Assembly (NCBI GenBank): GCA_009783235.1
Contig: WRHN01000002.1
Span: forward strand, 62,001 to 126,000
Source: Candidatus Saccharimonadota bacterium
GTDB taxonomy: Bacteria > Patescibacteriota > Saccharimonadia > Saccharimonadales > Saccharimonadaceae
Reading direction: 5' to 3'
DNA: 64,000 nt
The position numbers were made by a program, and so were the translations under genes. The notes beneath the pieces are model-generated. The model had not been told where the DNA came from. It searched no databases and saw only the letters and a program-made list of their open reading frames with translations. Every line of letters starts with the position of its first letter. Position 1 is the stretch's first letter. Shown here piece after piece: positions 55,555 to 62,904 of the stretch.

Positions 55555-57675
55555 TTATAAAACCTTTTCGAGCGGCGCGAAAGCGGCGTTCAAGCGCCGA
55601 ATTTTACCACCAAAATCAACCGTCACAATCGTGCCGTCAACGCTTTGCACCGTGCCAAGACCAAAAATTTGGTGGCGAACTTTGTCGCCCGGACTGAGCG
55701 CTACTTCTTCTGGCACAAAATCTACTCCATCAAAATCATCTCGATTTTTTGGCACATTATAACTAGGCTGTTCAAATTTTTGCTCATAGCCAATGTCCTC
55801 CAAAAAACGCGAGGCTTGATTGTATGCGGATTGGCCAAACAACATGCGCTGGCTAGCAAAAGTCAAACATAATTCTTCCATAGCGCGCGTAAACGCAACA
55901 TACGCCAATCGCCTCTCCTCTTCCATCGCCGCTGGCTCATAAAACGCTCGACTGTGCGGAAAGACCGACTCCTCCATACCCACGACAATAATAACTGGGA
56001 ACTCCAAACCTTTGGCCGCATGCACGGTCATAAGCGTTACAGCATCGCCGTCGGCAGATTCGTCAGCGCCCGAAACCAACGCTACTTCTGCCAAAAAATC
56101 TTCCAGACTAAGGCCCGCGTATTCTTTAGCCACGCTCAGCAGTTCTTTCACATTTTCAACTCTTGTCTCGCCCTGCAAAGTTCCGTCGTTTAAATGCTCA
56201 AGAAAACCAAACTCTCTAATCACTTTTTTAACAAAACTCTCCAAGTCTAACACGCTGTCAACTTGTTTATTTAGGTTTTTTAGTTTCTGACCCAAAGTAG
56301 AAAAACTGTTGCGCGCCTTAGGCGTAAACTGCGTGTCATTTTTAGATTCAATCAGAGCGTCAACAATAGTCCTGCCTCCACGTGTCGCCAAAAACCTTTC
56401 AACACTCACGCCGCCCAATCCACGCTTTGGCACATTAACAATGCGCTGAAAACTAGTGATGTCTGACGGTTGATAAATCAAACGTAAATAAGCAATGACA
56501 TCTTTAATTTCCGCACGATCATAAAAACGCACACCGCCGACAATCTTGTACGAAATTCCTTCACGCAAAAAAACTTCCTCAATCGCTCGCGACTGAGCGT
56601 TGGTGCGATATAAAATCGCAAAGTCAGAAAGCTTACGGCCGCCAATTGACGTCTCGCTATAAATTTTGTTTGCCACCATTTCAGCTTCGTGCCGCTCGTT
56701 TTGCGCCGTAAAAACCCCCACCTCCCGACCGTCAGAATTTTTCGTCCATAAATTTTTTTCACTACGCATTTCGTTCTTGGTGATAACTTGATGTGCAGCT
56801 TGTAAAATATTTTTGGTTGAACGATAATTCTGCTCCAATTTAACAACCAGCGCGCCAGAAAAGTCTCGCTCAAAATTTAAAATATTAGTAAAATCCGCGC
56901 CACGCCACGAATAAATTGACTGCCAATCATCACCCACCACGCAAATATTTTTATCTTTGCTTAAAATCTGTTTGATAAATTGATATTGAATTTTATTGGT
57001 GTCTTGATATTCATCAATCAACACGTAGCGAAACTTGCCTTGCAGTTCTTCGCGCACAGATTTTATTTTCAGCAGCTTCACCACCCTCAACAATAAATCG
57101 TCAAAATCTAGCGAATTATTTTCCGAACAAAGTTGCACATAATTTTTATAAACCTGCGCCGTCTTTTTTTGAATTGGTGTGGCGGCTGCGTCAGCATAAG
57201 ACTTCTCGTCCACACCGTCGTTTTTGGCATTAGAAATTAAGCTCGCCACAGATTTCGGGTTGTATTGCTTGGGGTCGATATTTAGTTTTTTAAAACATTG
57301 CTTAATTAAACCTAGTTTGTCAGTTTCGTCTAAAATCACAAAATTATTCGGAATCTTAATATTGTCGCCGTACATTCGCAAAATCCTTACTGCAATTGAG
57401 TGAAAGGTGCCCATCCACGGCATGAAACGTCGCTCGGTGCCGTCCTGACCAAGCAAAGAACCCAGCCGCTCACGCATTTCACCAGCGGCTTTATTGGTGA
57501 AAGTTACCGCCAAAATATTCCAGGGCGCAACGTTTTTTACTTTCAGCAAATAAGCAATGCGGTGAGTTAAAACCTTGGTTTTACCAGACCCCGCGCCCGC
57601 TAAAACCAAAACTGGACCCTCGGTCTGCTCCACGGCCTCTTTTTGTTTTTCATTCAGTCCCGCTAAAATATCCAC
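55555..57675 (-). CDS. uvrD: UvrD/PcrA-type DNA helicase
   Basis: A 706-residue superfamily 1A helicase starting at GTG 57675. LNEKQKEAVEQTEGPVLVLAGAGSGKT gives the Q-motif and Walker A. VTFTNKAAGEMRER is motif Ia, LIDEYQDTNKIQ Walker B, VVGDDWQSIYSWRGAD motif III, LEQNYRSTKNIL motif IV, and VTLMTVHAAKGLEFPVIIV and EERRLAYVAFTRA the later motifs. The C-terminal 60 residues (VRHQIFGLGTVQSVDG) form the RNA-polymerase-binding Tudor-like domain of PcrA. It unwinds DNA in repair, alongside uvrA and uvrB of this window. TGTTACAAT (57682-57690) lies 6 nt upstream, so leaderless. Confidence 0.96.
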   Translation of the reverse strand: MDILAGLNEKQKEAVEQTEGPVLVLAGAGSGKTKVLTHRIAYLLKVKNVAPWNILAVTFTNKAAGEMRERLGSLLGQDGTERRFMPWMGTFHSIAVRILRMYGDNIKIPNNFVILDETDKLGLIKQCFKKLNIDPKQYNPKSVASLISNAKNDGVDEKSYADAAATPIQKKTAQVYKNYVQLCSENNSLDFDDLLLRVVKLLKIKSVREELQGKFRYVLIDEYQDTNKIQYQFIKQILSKDKNICVVGDDWQSIYSWRGADFTNILNFERDFSGALVVKLEQNYRSTKNILQAAHQVITKNEMRSEKNLWTKNSDGREVGVFTAQNERHEAEMVANKIYSETSIGGRKLSDFAILYRTNAQSRAIEEVFLREGISYKIVGGVRFYDRAEIKDVIAYLRLIYQPSDITSFQRIVNVPKRGLGGVSVERFLATRGGRTIVDALIESKNDTQFTPKARNSFSTLGQKLKNLNKQVDSVLDLESFVKKVIREFGFLEHLNDGTLQGETRVENVKELLSVAKEYAGLSLEDFLAEVALVSGADESADGDAVTLMTVHAAKGLEFPVIIVVGMEESVFPHSRAFYEPAAMEEERRLAYVAFTRAMEELCLTFASQRMLFGQSAYNQASRFLEDIGYEQKFEQPSYNVPKNRDDFDGVDFVPEEVALSPGDKVRHQIFGLGTVQSVDGTIVTVDFGGKIRRLNAAFAPLEKVL

Positions 57676-57681
57676 TCAAAT

Positions 57682-57690
57682 ATTGTAACA
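57682..57690 (-). promoter_or_regulatory. Extended -10 promoter of uvrD
   Basis: TGTTACAAT on the minus strand, 6 nt before the GTG start. Confidence 0.6.
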
Positions 57691-57697
57691 CAAAAGG

Positions 57698-57718
57698 CTC
57701 GCGCAGACCTCCCGAGAT
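57698..57718 (-). terminator. Possible terminator of the 190-residue protein gene
   Basis: CTCG and CGAG arms around an 11-nt loop followed by CCTTTTG on the minus strand. The short stem makes it weak. Confidence 0.35.
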
Positions 57719-58291
57719 CTATCGTCCAACTTTAGAAGTTATAATCAAATAAACAATTACCAGCTTTTGCGCCCAATCACCGTCTTCTTTATCACTGACG
57801 CCGTCAATAATATAGTCTCGACGCTTATCAAATGCATCTTTAAATTCTTGCCAACTAACTTTCAAATCATCAAACGGGCCGTCCTTAATTTCTCGATCAA
57901 GACCGTCAACAGCCACAATAAATTCCCTCAACATGGTTTGAGCTTCCGGGTCGTTGCTAAAGTCAATTTTAGTGGCACTTTGGCCGTACTTGCTGTCAAC
58001 GTGGTTGCTAAATTTGTCGTAGAGTTTTTCAACTTTATCAGCATGGTTTTTTAGCGCGGTAGTGTCATAGCCAACTTCCGCTTCCTGAGCTTTGGCTTCT
58101 TGTTTGGTGGCGCTGGTTGAATCATTTTGACTGGTCGACGCATTTTTGTTTTGCGGACTTATAAATATTGTCGCCACAACACTACCAGCAAAGGCCACAA
58201 ACGCCACCGCGACCATAATAATCGTTTTGGTGTCCATTCTCTTTGGTATTTTGTCTTCTGTGGTGTCTGGTTGCTGATTGTCGTCATTCAT
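57719..58291 (-). CDS. Single-pass membrane protein of unknown function
   Basis: A 190-residue protein. The N-terminus (DDNQQPDTTEDKIPKRM) is polar, followed by a membrane segment at about 24-46 and an external helical domain rich in Asp, Lys and Glu, with a Ser/Thr/Gln linker in between (SQNDSTSATKQEAKAQEAEV). I do not recognise it. Promoter TGCTATAAT (58311-58319) supports the start. Confidence 0.65.
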   Translation of the reverse strand: MNDDNQQPDTTEDKIPKRMDTKTIIMVAVAFVAFAGSVVATIFISPQNKNASTSQNDSTSATKQEAKAQEAEVGYDTTALKNHADKVEKLYDKFSNHVDSKYGQSATKIDFSNDPEAQTMLREFIVAVDGLDREIKDGPFDDLKVSWQEFKDAFDKRRDYIIDGVSDKEDGDWAQKLVIVYLIITSKVGR

Positions 58292-58310
58292 AACATAAAC
58301 ATTATAGCAC

Positions 58311-58319
58311 GCCAGCTGC
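58311..58319 (-). promoter_or_regulatory. Extended -10 promoter of the 190-residue protein gene
   Basis: TGCTATAAT on the minus strand, 19 nt before the ATG at 58291. Confidence 0.6.
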
Positions 58320-58332
58320 TCGAATCACGATT

Positions 58333-59660
58333 TCACTCTATTTGAGTGAAATCCAGTTTCCAGAAGTCGTCTTCGTTGCATATGTATGTATTTGCGCTGT
58401 CTTCTTTAGCTCCACAATAAATACTACTGTCAAAATGATAGTGTGCCCGTTGGCTATATCCTTCTCCTCTGGATTCACTATGAAGACTATATTTGCTTTT
58501 AACTAAATTTCCATCGCTGTACCATAAGTACACTTCGTAAAGGCTGTTCCGTCCTCTGTTATGTTCACTGTCTTTAACTTCAATATGCACATAGGCGTTA
58601 CTGAACCTATAACTAGAAATGTGATCCCCAAGACCTTTGAGGCCAGACGGAGGTATAATACTATTAACGTGCAGTCGTATATCTAAGTTTGATAATAAAC
58701 TGGAACCGGCGACGTTTTTGATACTAATATTCCTGGGCCAAAATGCTTCGTTAGACGCAACCGAAGAAAGTGTGCCACCGCCACGATGGTGGGGGGCATC
58801 AAGAAGTTCAACCCAGACCGCACTAGGAAGCCTACCGCTCGAAAGTTCGGGGTCATAACTAGGCTGCCAATAGCCGTATGTTTCTAGTTCTTTGTCACGA
58901 TTTGGCGCTATAGTGACATCGTACCTATCGACTATGTCTTTTTTGATAATATTTGACAACGTATACATTGAACAGCCCAATAAGCTGGTTTGAATATCTC
59001 GATGTGTATCAAAATTGCACGCAACTTCATCTCCGTCGCTGTTGTTGAAAGTCAGCTTCACTGTTTTGTATAAAGTTTTGTGCCCGCCGAAAAAGTAAGT
59101 GATGCTGTCAGTTCTTTTTGTTTCGCCGATTTTTTGCCAGTCTCCCAACGTATTGTTAATTGCCTTTTTGTTTTTCGATACCACGTTAACGTTGCGAAAA
59201 TTTGAAATGCTACTAAAAGGGTTGTGACCATCGTAAAATATCCCGTTAGTAGTGGCTAAAATTAGATAAATGGAAGGTGTCACGGTCATTGTCATGAAGA
59301 TCACGGCGGCTTTAAAGGCAATTTTCCGCCCCTGTGTTTTTTTCATGACCGCCATTGTTAGTATGCTAGGAACAGATAATAAGAATATTATTATCAATGG
59401 TGCATCGGGTCTAGCATGAATGCCCAGACCAGAATGGACCATCACCACCTCCACAATTATAGGCATGATGAATACAGAAATCATAGCGTATTTTAAGAAT
59501 GGACTCTTGAGTTTTTGCTTTTGTGTGTCTGGATTTGTGCTTAAATCGGACTCTGGTGCCGACCCTATTTCGGATTCTACAGTCTCTACGTCTGATCCTA
59601 ACGCAGACGCACCCCCCCCTGAGCGTCAAGGCCAAACATCTTTTTGTATCTGTCGTCCAT
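58333..59660 (-). pseudogene. Membrane protein gene broken at a G8 tract (possible phase-variable gene)
   Basis: The coding frame open from 59484 continues upstream without stops to a run of eight G (59612-59619). There it falls out of frame with an ATG at 59660 that has an extended -10 TGCTATAAT at 59671-59679. With nine G the reading would join: MDDRYKKMFGLDAQ, a disordered acidic linker, then three membrane segments and a large external domain of about 270 residues. Without that, translation from 59660 stops soon after the tract. The external domain is not recognised; it has several Cys and many Asn/Ser. Phase variation, decay or an assembly error are the options. Confidence 0.6.
59612..59619. 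repeat. Eight-base homopolymer (G8 on the coding strand) in the start region of a membrane protein gene
   Basis: C8 on the plus strand. Changing its length by one base restores a continuous frame from the ATG at 59660 into the long membrane protein frame, as in known contingency loci. Confidence 0.75.
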
Positions 59661-59670
59661 AATTAACCAG

Positions 59671-59679
59671 ATTATAGCA
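59671..59679 (-). promoter_or_regulatory. Extended -10 promoter of the G8-tract gene
   Basis: TGCTATAAT on the minus strand, 10 nt before the ATG at 59660; the same perfect element occurs at four other genes. Confidence 0.6.
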
Positions 59680-59696
59680 TAACAGTAATGGACAAA

Positions 59697-60656
59697 CTAA
59701 TCCCGCTTCAGCATAACAGTGAAGGCTTCGGATGGAATATCGACTTTACCAAAACGCTTCATGCGTTTTTTACCCTTGGCTTGCTTGGCTAAGACTTTTT
59801 TCTTGCGGCTGACATCTCCACCATAGAGTCCAGTTGTGACGTCCTTTCGATAGGCCGACAAATCTTCGCGGGCAATAAATTTACCACCAATCGCCGCCTG
59901 TAATGCCACTTCAAAATTCTGACGTGGTATAACTTCTTTTAGTTTTTTGGTAATTGTGCGGCCGATGTTTTGAGACTCAGATCGATGAGCCATGATGCTG
60001 AGTGCGTCAACCATTTCACCGGCAACGTAAAAATCAATACGAACCAGATCTTGAATGCGATAATCGTCCAGTTCGTAATTGAACGACCCGTAACCTGAAG
60101 TAATGGATTTGAGCTGGTCATAAAAATCAGTGAGTAAGTTGGCCATTGGCGCCTCGAACGCAATAACAGCACGGTTTTCAATGTAACTAATATTCTTATG
60201 TAATCCACGCTTACTGACAATCAGTTGTAGAACTGCGCCAATATATTCGCTTGGCACGATGATTTCTCCCTTGATCCATGGCTCGGCTATTTCATGAACT
60301 TTGCTGGTATCAGGCAAATCGCTAGCTGATTTAATATCCAGTTCTTCACCGTTCATTAACACAACATGATAATCTGTCGAGGGATTTGTTACTACCAGAT
60401 CTAAACCATATTCACGTTCTAATCGTTCACGAATAATATCCATGTGAAGTAGGCCGAGAAAGCCAATCCGAATACCAAAGCCCAGCACGGGAGAATTTTC
60501 TGGTGCGAACTGCAAAGCTGAGTCGGATAGTGCGAGCTTCTCAACTGCATCTTTTAGATTCTGATAATCCTCGTTACTGACTGGGAAAAAACCAGCGTAA
60601 ACGAAGGGTTTTATTTCTTTGTAACCAGGGAGAGGTTCAATTACATGATTAGGCAT
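59697..60656 (-). CDS. lepA: Elongation factor 4 (LepA), C-terminal half as a separate ORF
   Basis: A 319-residue protein corresponding to LepA domains III, V and the C-terminal domain: IEPLPGYKEIKPFVYAG, LGFGIRIGFLGLLHMDIIRERLEREYGLD, then GFG and YGSFNYELDDYRIQDLV, MVDALSIMAHR, and the CTD with TTGLYGGDVSRKKKVLAKQAKGKKRMK that enters the ribosomal A site. Normal LepA is one chain of about 600 residues; here the N-terminal GTPase half (281 residues) is encoded 1.07 kb upstream and the two add up to full length, so nothing has been lost. It starts at a new ATG with RBS AAGGAG (8 nt away) overlapping the GNAT gene. The halves probably reassemble. Confidence 0.9.
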   Translation of the reverse strand: MPNHVIEPLPGYKEIKPFVYAGFFPVSNEDYQNLKDAVEKLALSDSALQFAPENSPVLGFGIRIGFLGLLHMDIIRERLEREYGLDLVVTNPSTDYHVVLMNGEELDIKSASDLPDTSKVHEIAEPWIKGEIIVPSEYIGAVLQLIVSKRGLHKNISYIENRAVIAFEAPMANLLTDFYDQLKSITSGYGSFNYELDDYRIQDLVRIDFYVAGEMVDALSIMAHRSESQNIGRTITKKLKEVIPRQNFEVALQAAIGGKFIAREDLSAYRKDVTTGLYGGDVSRKKKVLAKQAKGKKRMKRFGKVDIPSEAFTVMLKRD

Positions 60657-61182
60657 TTTTTGCTCTCCTTATCATCTCCTGCTCTCTCATTTTTGGTAAA
60701 TGGTTAATGTACGAATTACCAGTCTCAACAAAACCAAACTTGTGGTAAAAATTCCTGGCACGTTTATTGTTTTCAGCAACACCAAGATAGATGTCTTCGT
60801 TTATGCCAATCCATGTCAACCCTTTTTCCATTAGCTCTCGCCCTAACCCAGAGCCATGATATGCCTTATCCGTGTATAGACGTAGAATTTCATTCTTGCG
60901 ATTATCTTTGACCGCAATGAGTTGTCCGACTACCTTGCCATCCGGACTTTTTGCTACAAGAACGTTAATGTGATCATCATTTAGTTTTTTAAGGATTTTT
61001 TTTCGTTGTATTAGCAATCCATCGGGCGTAAACATCGGCAGAAATTTTGCATCTACGAACTCCTTTGTTAGATCTCCAGTTGCATCAACATAGGTATCCA
61101 GCCATGATTGATACCTCATTCTATCAGCTGATTCTACATCATCAACCGACATTGGCACAATTTTATATTTTGATAATTTCAT
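60649..61182 (-). CDS. GNAT acetyltransferase inserted in lepA
   Basis: A 177-residue N-acetyltransferase. VAKSPDGKVVGQLIAVKDN, EILRLYTDKAYHGSGLGRELMEKGLTW (acetyl-CoA binding loop) and LGVAENNKRARNFYHKFGF are the GNAT motifs A and B. Substrate unknown; N-terminal RYQSWLDTYVDA resembles acetyltransferases acting on small molecules or proteins. It begins ATGA-overlapping the kinase gene and ends 8 nt inside the start of the C-terminal LepA ORF, so it is tightly translation-coupled. Being lodged between two halves of lepA is the striking feature. Confidence 0.88.
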   Translation of the reverse strand: MKLSKYKIVPMSVDDVESADRMRYQSWLDTYVDATGDLTKEFVDAKFLPMFTPDGLLIQRKKILKKLNDDHINVLVAKSPDGKVVGQLIAVKDNRKNEILRLYTDKAYHGSGLGRELMEKGLTWIGINEDIYLGVAENNKRARNFYHKFGFVETGNSYINHLPKMREQEMIRRAKNA

Positions 61183-61730
61183 TTCGTATCCTTTGTGAAA
61201 TATTTTGCAAGTATTACTGTATCCTCGAGTTGTTTTAGGCTCTCGGCTCTGCGCATACCAGAAGTATTTAACACGTAACTTTGTTCGGCATATTTTAATC
61301 TTTTGGATTTTTTAACTAACTGTCTATCAAGTGCTCGTGGCAAAACGTAGCCGCGTGTTTTTTGACGCTTACGACGGACAATCTCACTAGCCGTTAATAC
61401 AACTGGTATAAATCGGTAATTAGCTTTGACTGCCCATTCATCGAACTCATGCAGCCGCAGTGGACCGTCCACAAACGCCCCCGACACCAGAATATTTTTG
61501 CCAACTTCTGCGTAGTCATTTATCACAGCTAACATGTTTTTTGCACCTAATGCTATGTCTTGTCGCCGAGCAATTCGTTTTATCTTACTAGCAGGGTTCA
61601 TAGTGAATACAAAATTATCTTCCTCGACTAGCGCATAGTCATGTCTTTTGGCAAATTCACGAGATAGCGTTGACTTGCCCGTGCCTGGTGGACCAACAAC
61701 AACTAAAAGTAGGCGTTCGCGATGGCTCAT
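61179..61730 (-). CDS. P-loop kinase-like protein inserted in lepA
   Basis: A 183-residue AAA_33-type ATPase/kinase. [30 protein letters not shown] gives Walker A and a DxD-like acidic pair, and [20 protein letters not shown] is the lid/arginine region. Such small P-loop kinases phosphorylate nucleosides, antibiotics or other small molecules. It starts at the ATGA overlapping the stop of the LepA N-half. Its end ([15 protein letters not shown]) copies the end of that half ([15 protein letters not shown]), encoded by a 26-nt DNA direct repeat with one mismatch. The duplication indicates that the gene was inserted within lepA with part of the lepA end. Confidence 0.85.
   Translation of the reverse strand: MSHRERLLLVVVGPPGTGKSTLSREFAKRHDYALVEEDNFVFTMNPASKIKRIARRQDIALGAKNMLAVINDYAEVGKNILVSGAFVDGPLRLHEFDEWAVKANYRFIPVVLTASEIVRRKRQKTRGYVLPRALDRQLVKKSKRLKYAEQSYVLNTSGMRRAESLKQLEDTVILAKYFTKDTK
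61198..61223 (-). repeat. 26-nt direct repeat, copy at the end of the kinase gene
   Basis: Identical at 25 of 26 positions to 61746-61771 at the end of the LepA N-half ORF; matching continues less perfectly into AAAGGA and ATGA. The two copies flank the kinase gene and are 548 bp apart. Confidence 0.85.
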
Positions 61731-62572
61731 TGTTTCTCCTTTCCAAAATATTTTGCAAGTGTTACTGTATCACCAACCTTCGCGTCACGAGTAGTTTTGA
61801 GGTTTGTCACAATATATCCAATTTCACCAGTTGCCAGCTCAGCATCGGCAGTCATTTTTGGATTGAGATACCCCACTTCTAACGCGATGCCGCGCGCACT
61901 TGTCGCCAGCATTTTGATCTCGGCGTTTTTGCTAATCCGGCCATCAACCACACGTACGTACAAAATTACACCGCGATAGTCATCGTAATATGAATCAAAA
62001 ATCAAAGCACGAGTCGGTTTATTCGGTTCACCCTGTGGTTCGGGAACTTTTTTGACAATAGAATCTAAAACTTTTTTCACACCCTCACCAGTCTTGGCGC
62101 TAATTTTAATAATATCGTTCTCATCACAACCTAGTAAGTTCATGACCTCCTTACTGACTCGCTCTGGATTAGCTGCCGGTAGATCAAGTTTATTAAGCAC
62201 CGGAATAATTTCCAAATTAGCCTCCAGAGCCAGATAAACATTGGCCAGCGTCTGAGCCTGAATTCCTTGGCTAGCGTCAACCACTAAAACTGCACCCTCG
62301 CAAGCAGCCAACGACCTGGAAACTTCGTAACTAAAATCGACATGGCCAGGTGTGTCAATTAGATTTAGATCAACACCTTGCCATTTCATTCGTACCGGCG
62401 CCAGTTTAATTGTGATACCCTTTTCGCGCTCCAGATCCATTGAATCAAGTAACTGCGACTTCATCTCACGTTTCTCGACCGTGCCGGTCATCTCCATCAT
62501 TCGATCTGCTAGAGTAGATTTGCCATGATCAATATGGGCGATAATGCAAAAATTGCGAATGTTGTTTGTCAT
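61727..62572 (-). CDS. lepA: Elongation factor 4 (LepA), N-terminal GTPase half as a separate ORF
   Basis: A 281-residue translational GTPase domain plus domain [18 protein letters not shown] is G1; [19 protein letters not shown] contains G2; [12 protein letters not shown] is G3; NKLDLPAA is G4; [12 protein letters not shown] is G5. Domain II ends at [16 protein letters not shown] and a stop that overlaps the ATG of the inserted kinase gene. LepA back-translocates or remodels stalled ribosomes. The split lies exactly between domain II and domain III. It is translation-coupled to rnpA (ATGA overlap). Confidence 0.92.
   Translation of the reverse strand: MTNNIRNFCIIAHIDHGKSTLADRMMEMTGTVEKREMKSQLLDSMDLEREKGITIKLAPVRMKWQGVDLNLIDTPGHVDFSYEVSRSLAACEGAVLVVDASQGIQAQTLANVYLALEANLEIIPVLNKLDLPAANPERVSKEVMNLLGCDENDIIKISAKTGEGVKKVLDSIVKKVPEPQGEPNKPTRALIFDSYYDDYRGVILYVRVVDGRISKNAEIKMLATSARGIALEVGYLNPKMTADAELATGEIGYIVTNLKTTRDAKVGDTVTLAKYFGKEKQ
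61746..61771 (-). repeat. 26-nt direct repeat, original copy at the end of the LepA N-half
   Basis: Encodes the end of the LepA N-terminal fragment (DTVTLAKYF). The second copy is at 61198-61223. Confidence 0.85.
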
Positions 62573-62904
62573 TTTAATTCCGAAATTAATTTTTTTAATT
62601 GTTCTTCTAGTTCTTGGCGACTAGCTATCAAAACTTCGTCCGAAAAAACCGTCACCGCAATATCATATGGTATTTCAAAATTAAAGTGCTGACGCAAAAT
62701 TTCATAGACCTTTCTGCGCATACGATTTCGTTTAACTGCAGACTTGGCTATTTTTTTTGACACAATTACCGTTAACCGCGGGTGGCCACGGTGCAGGTTT
62801 TCAACATATCTCAATCCAAAAAACTTACTGCGCGCACCTTCGCCGTTTTGAAAAAGATATTTTAGACTACCGTAACCGTGAAATCGAAATTTTTTACTTA
62901 TCAT
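62569..62904 (-). CDS. rnpA: Ribonuclease P protein component
   Basis: A 111-residue RNase P protein. [27 protein letters not shown] opens it (usual RF..V...G...R), and [29 protein letters not shown] is the RNR motif region that contacts P RNA. It helps the ribozyme remove 5' leaders of tRNA precursors. It sits between murJ (1 nt gap) and lepA (4-nt overlap), not next to rpmH, a rearranged order. Confidence 0.95.
   Translation of the reverse strand: MISKKFRFHGYGSLKYLFQNGEGARSKFFGLRYVENLHRGHPRLTVIVSKKIAKSAVKRNRMRRKVYEILRQHFNFEIPYDIAVTVFSDEVLIASRQELEEQLKKLISELK

Noticed and set aside
59697-62572. lepA as a decaying pseudogene
   Set aside because: Both halves retain all family motifs, have proper starts and RBS, and their lengths add up to the normal total.
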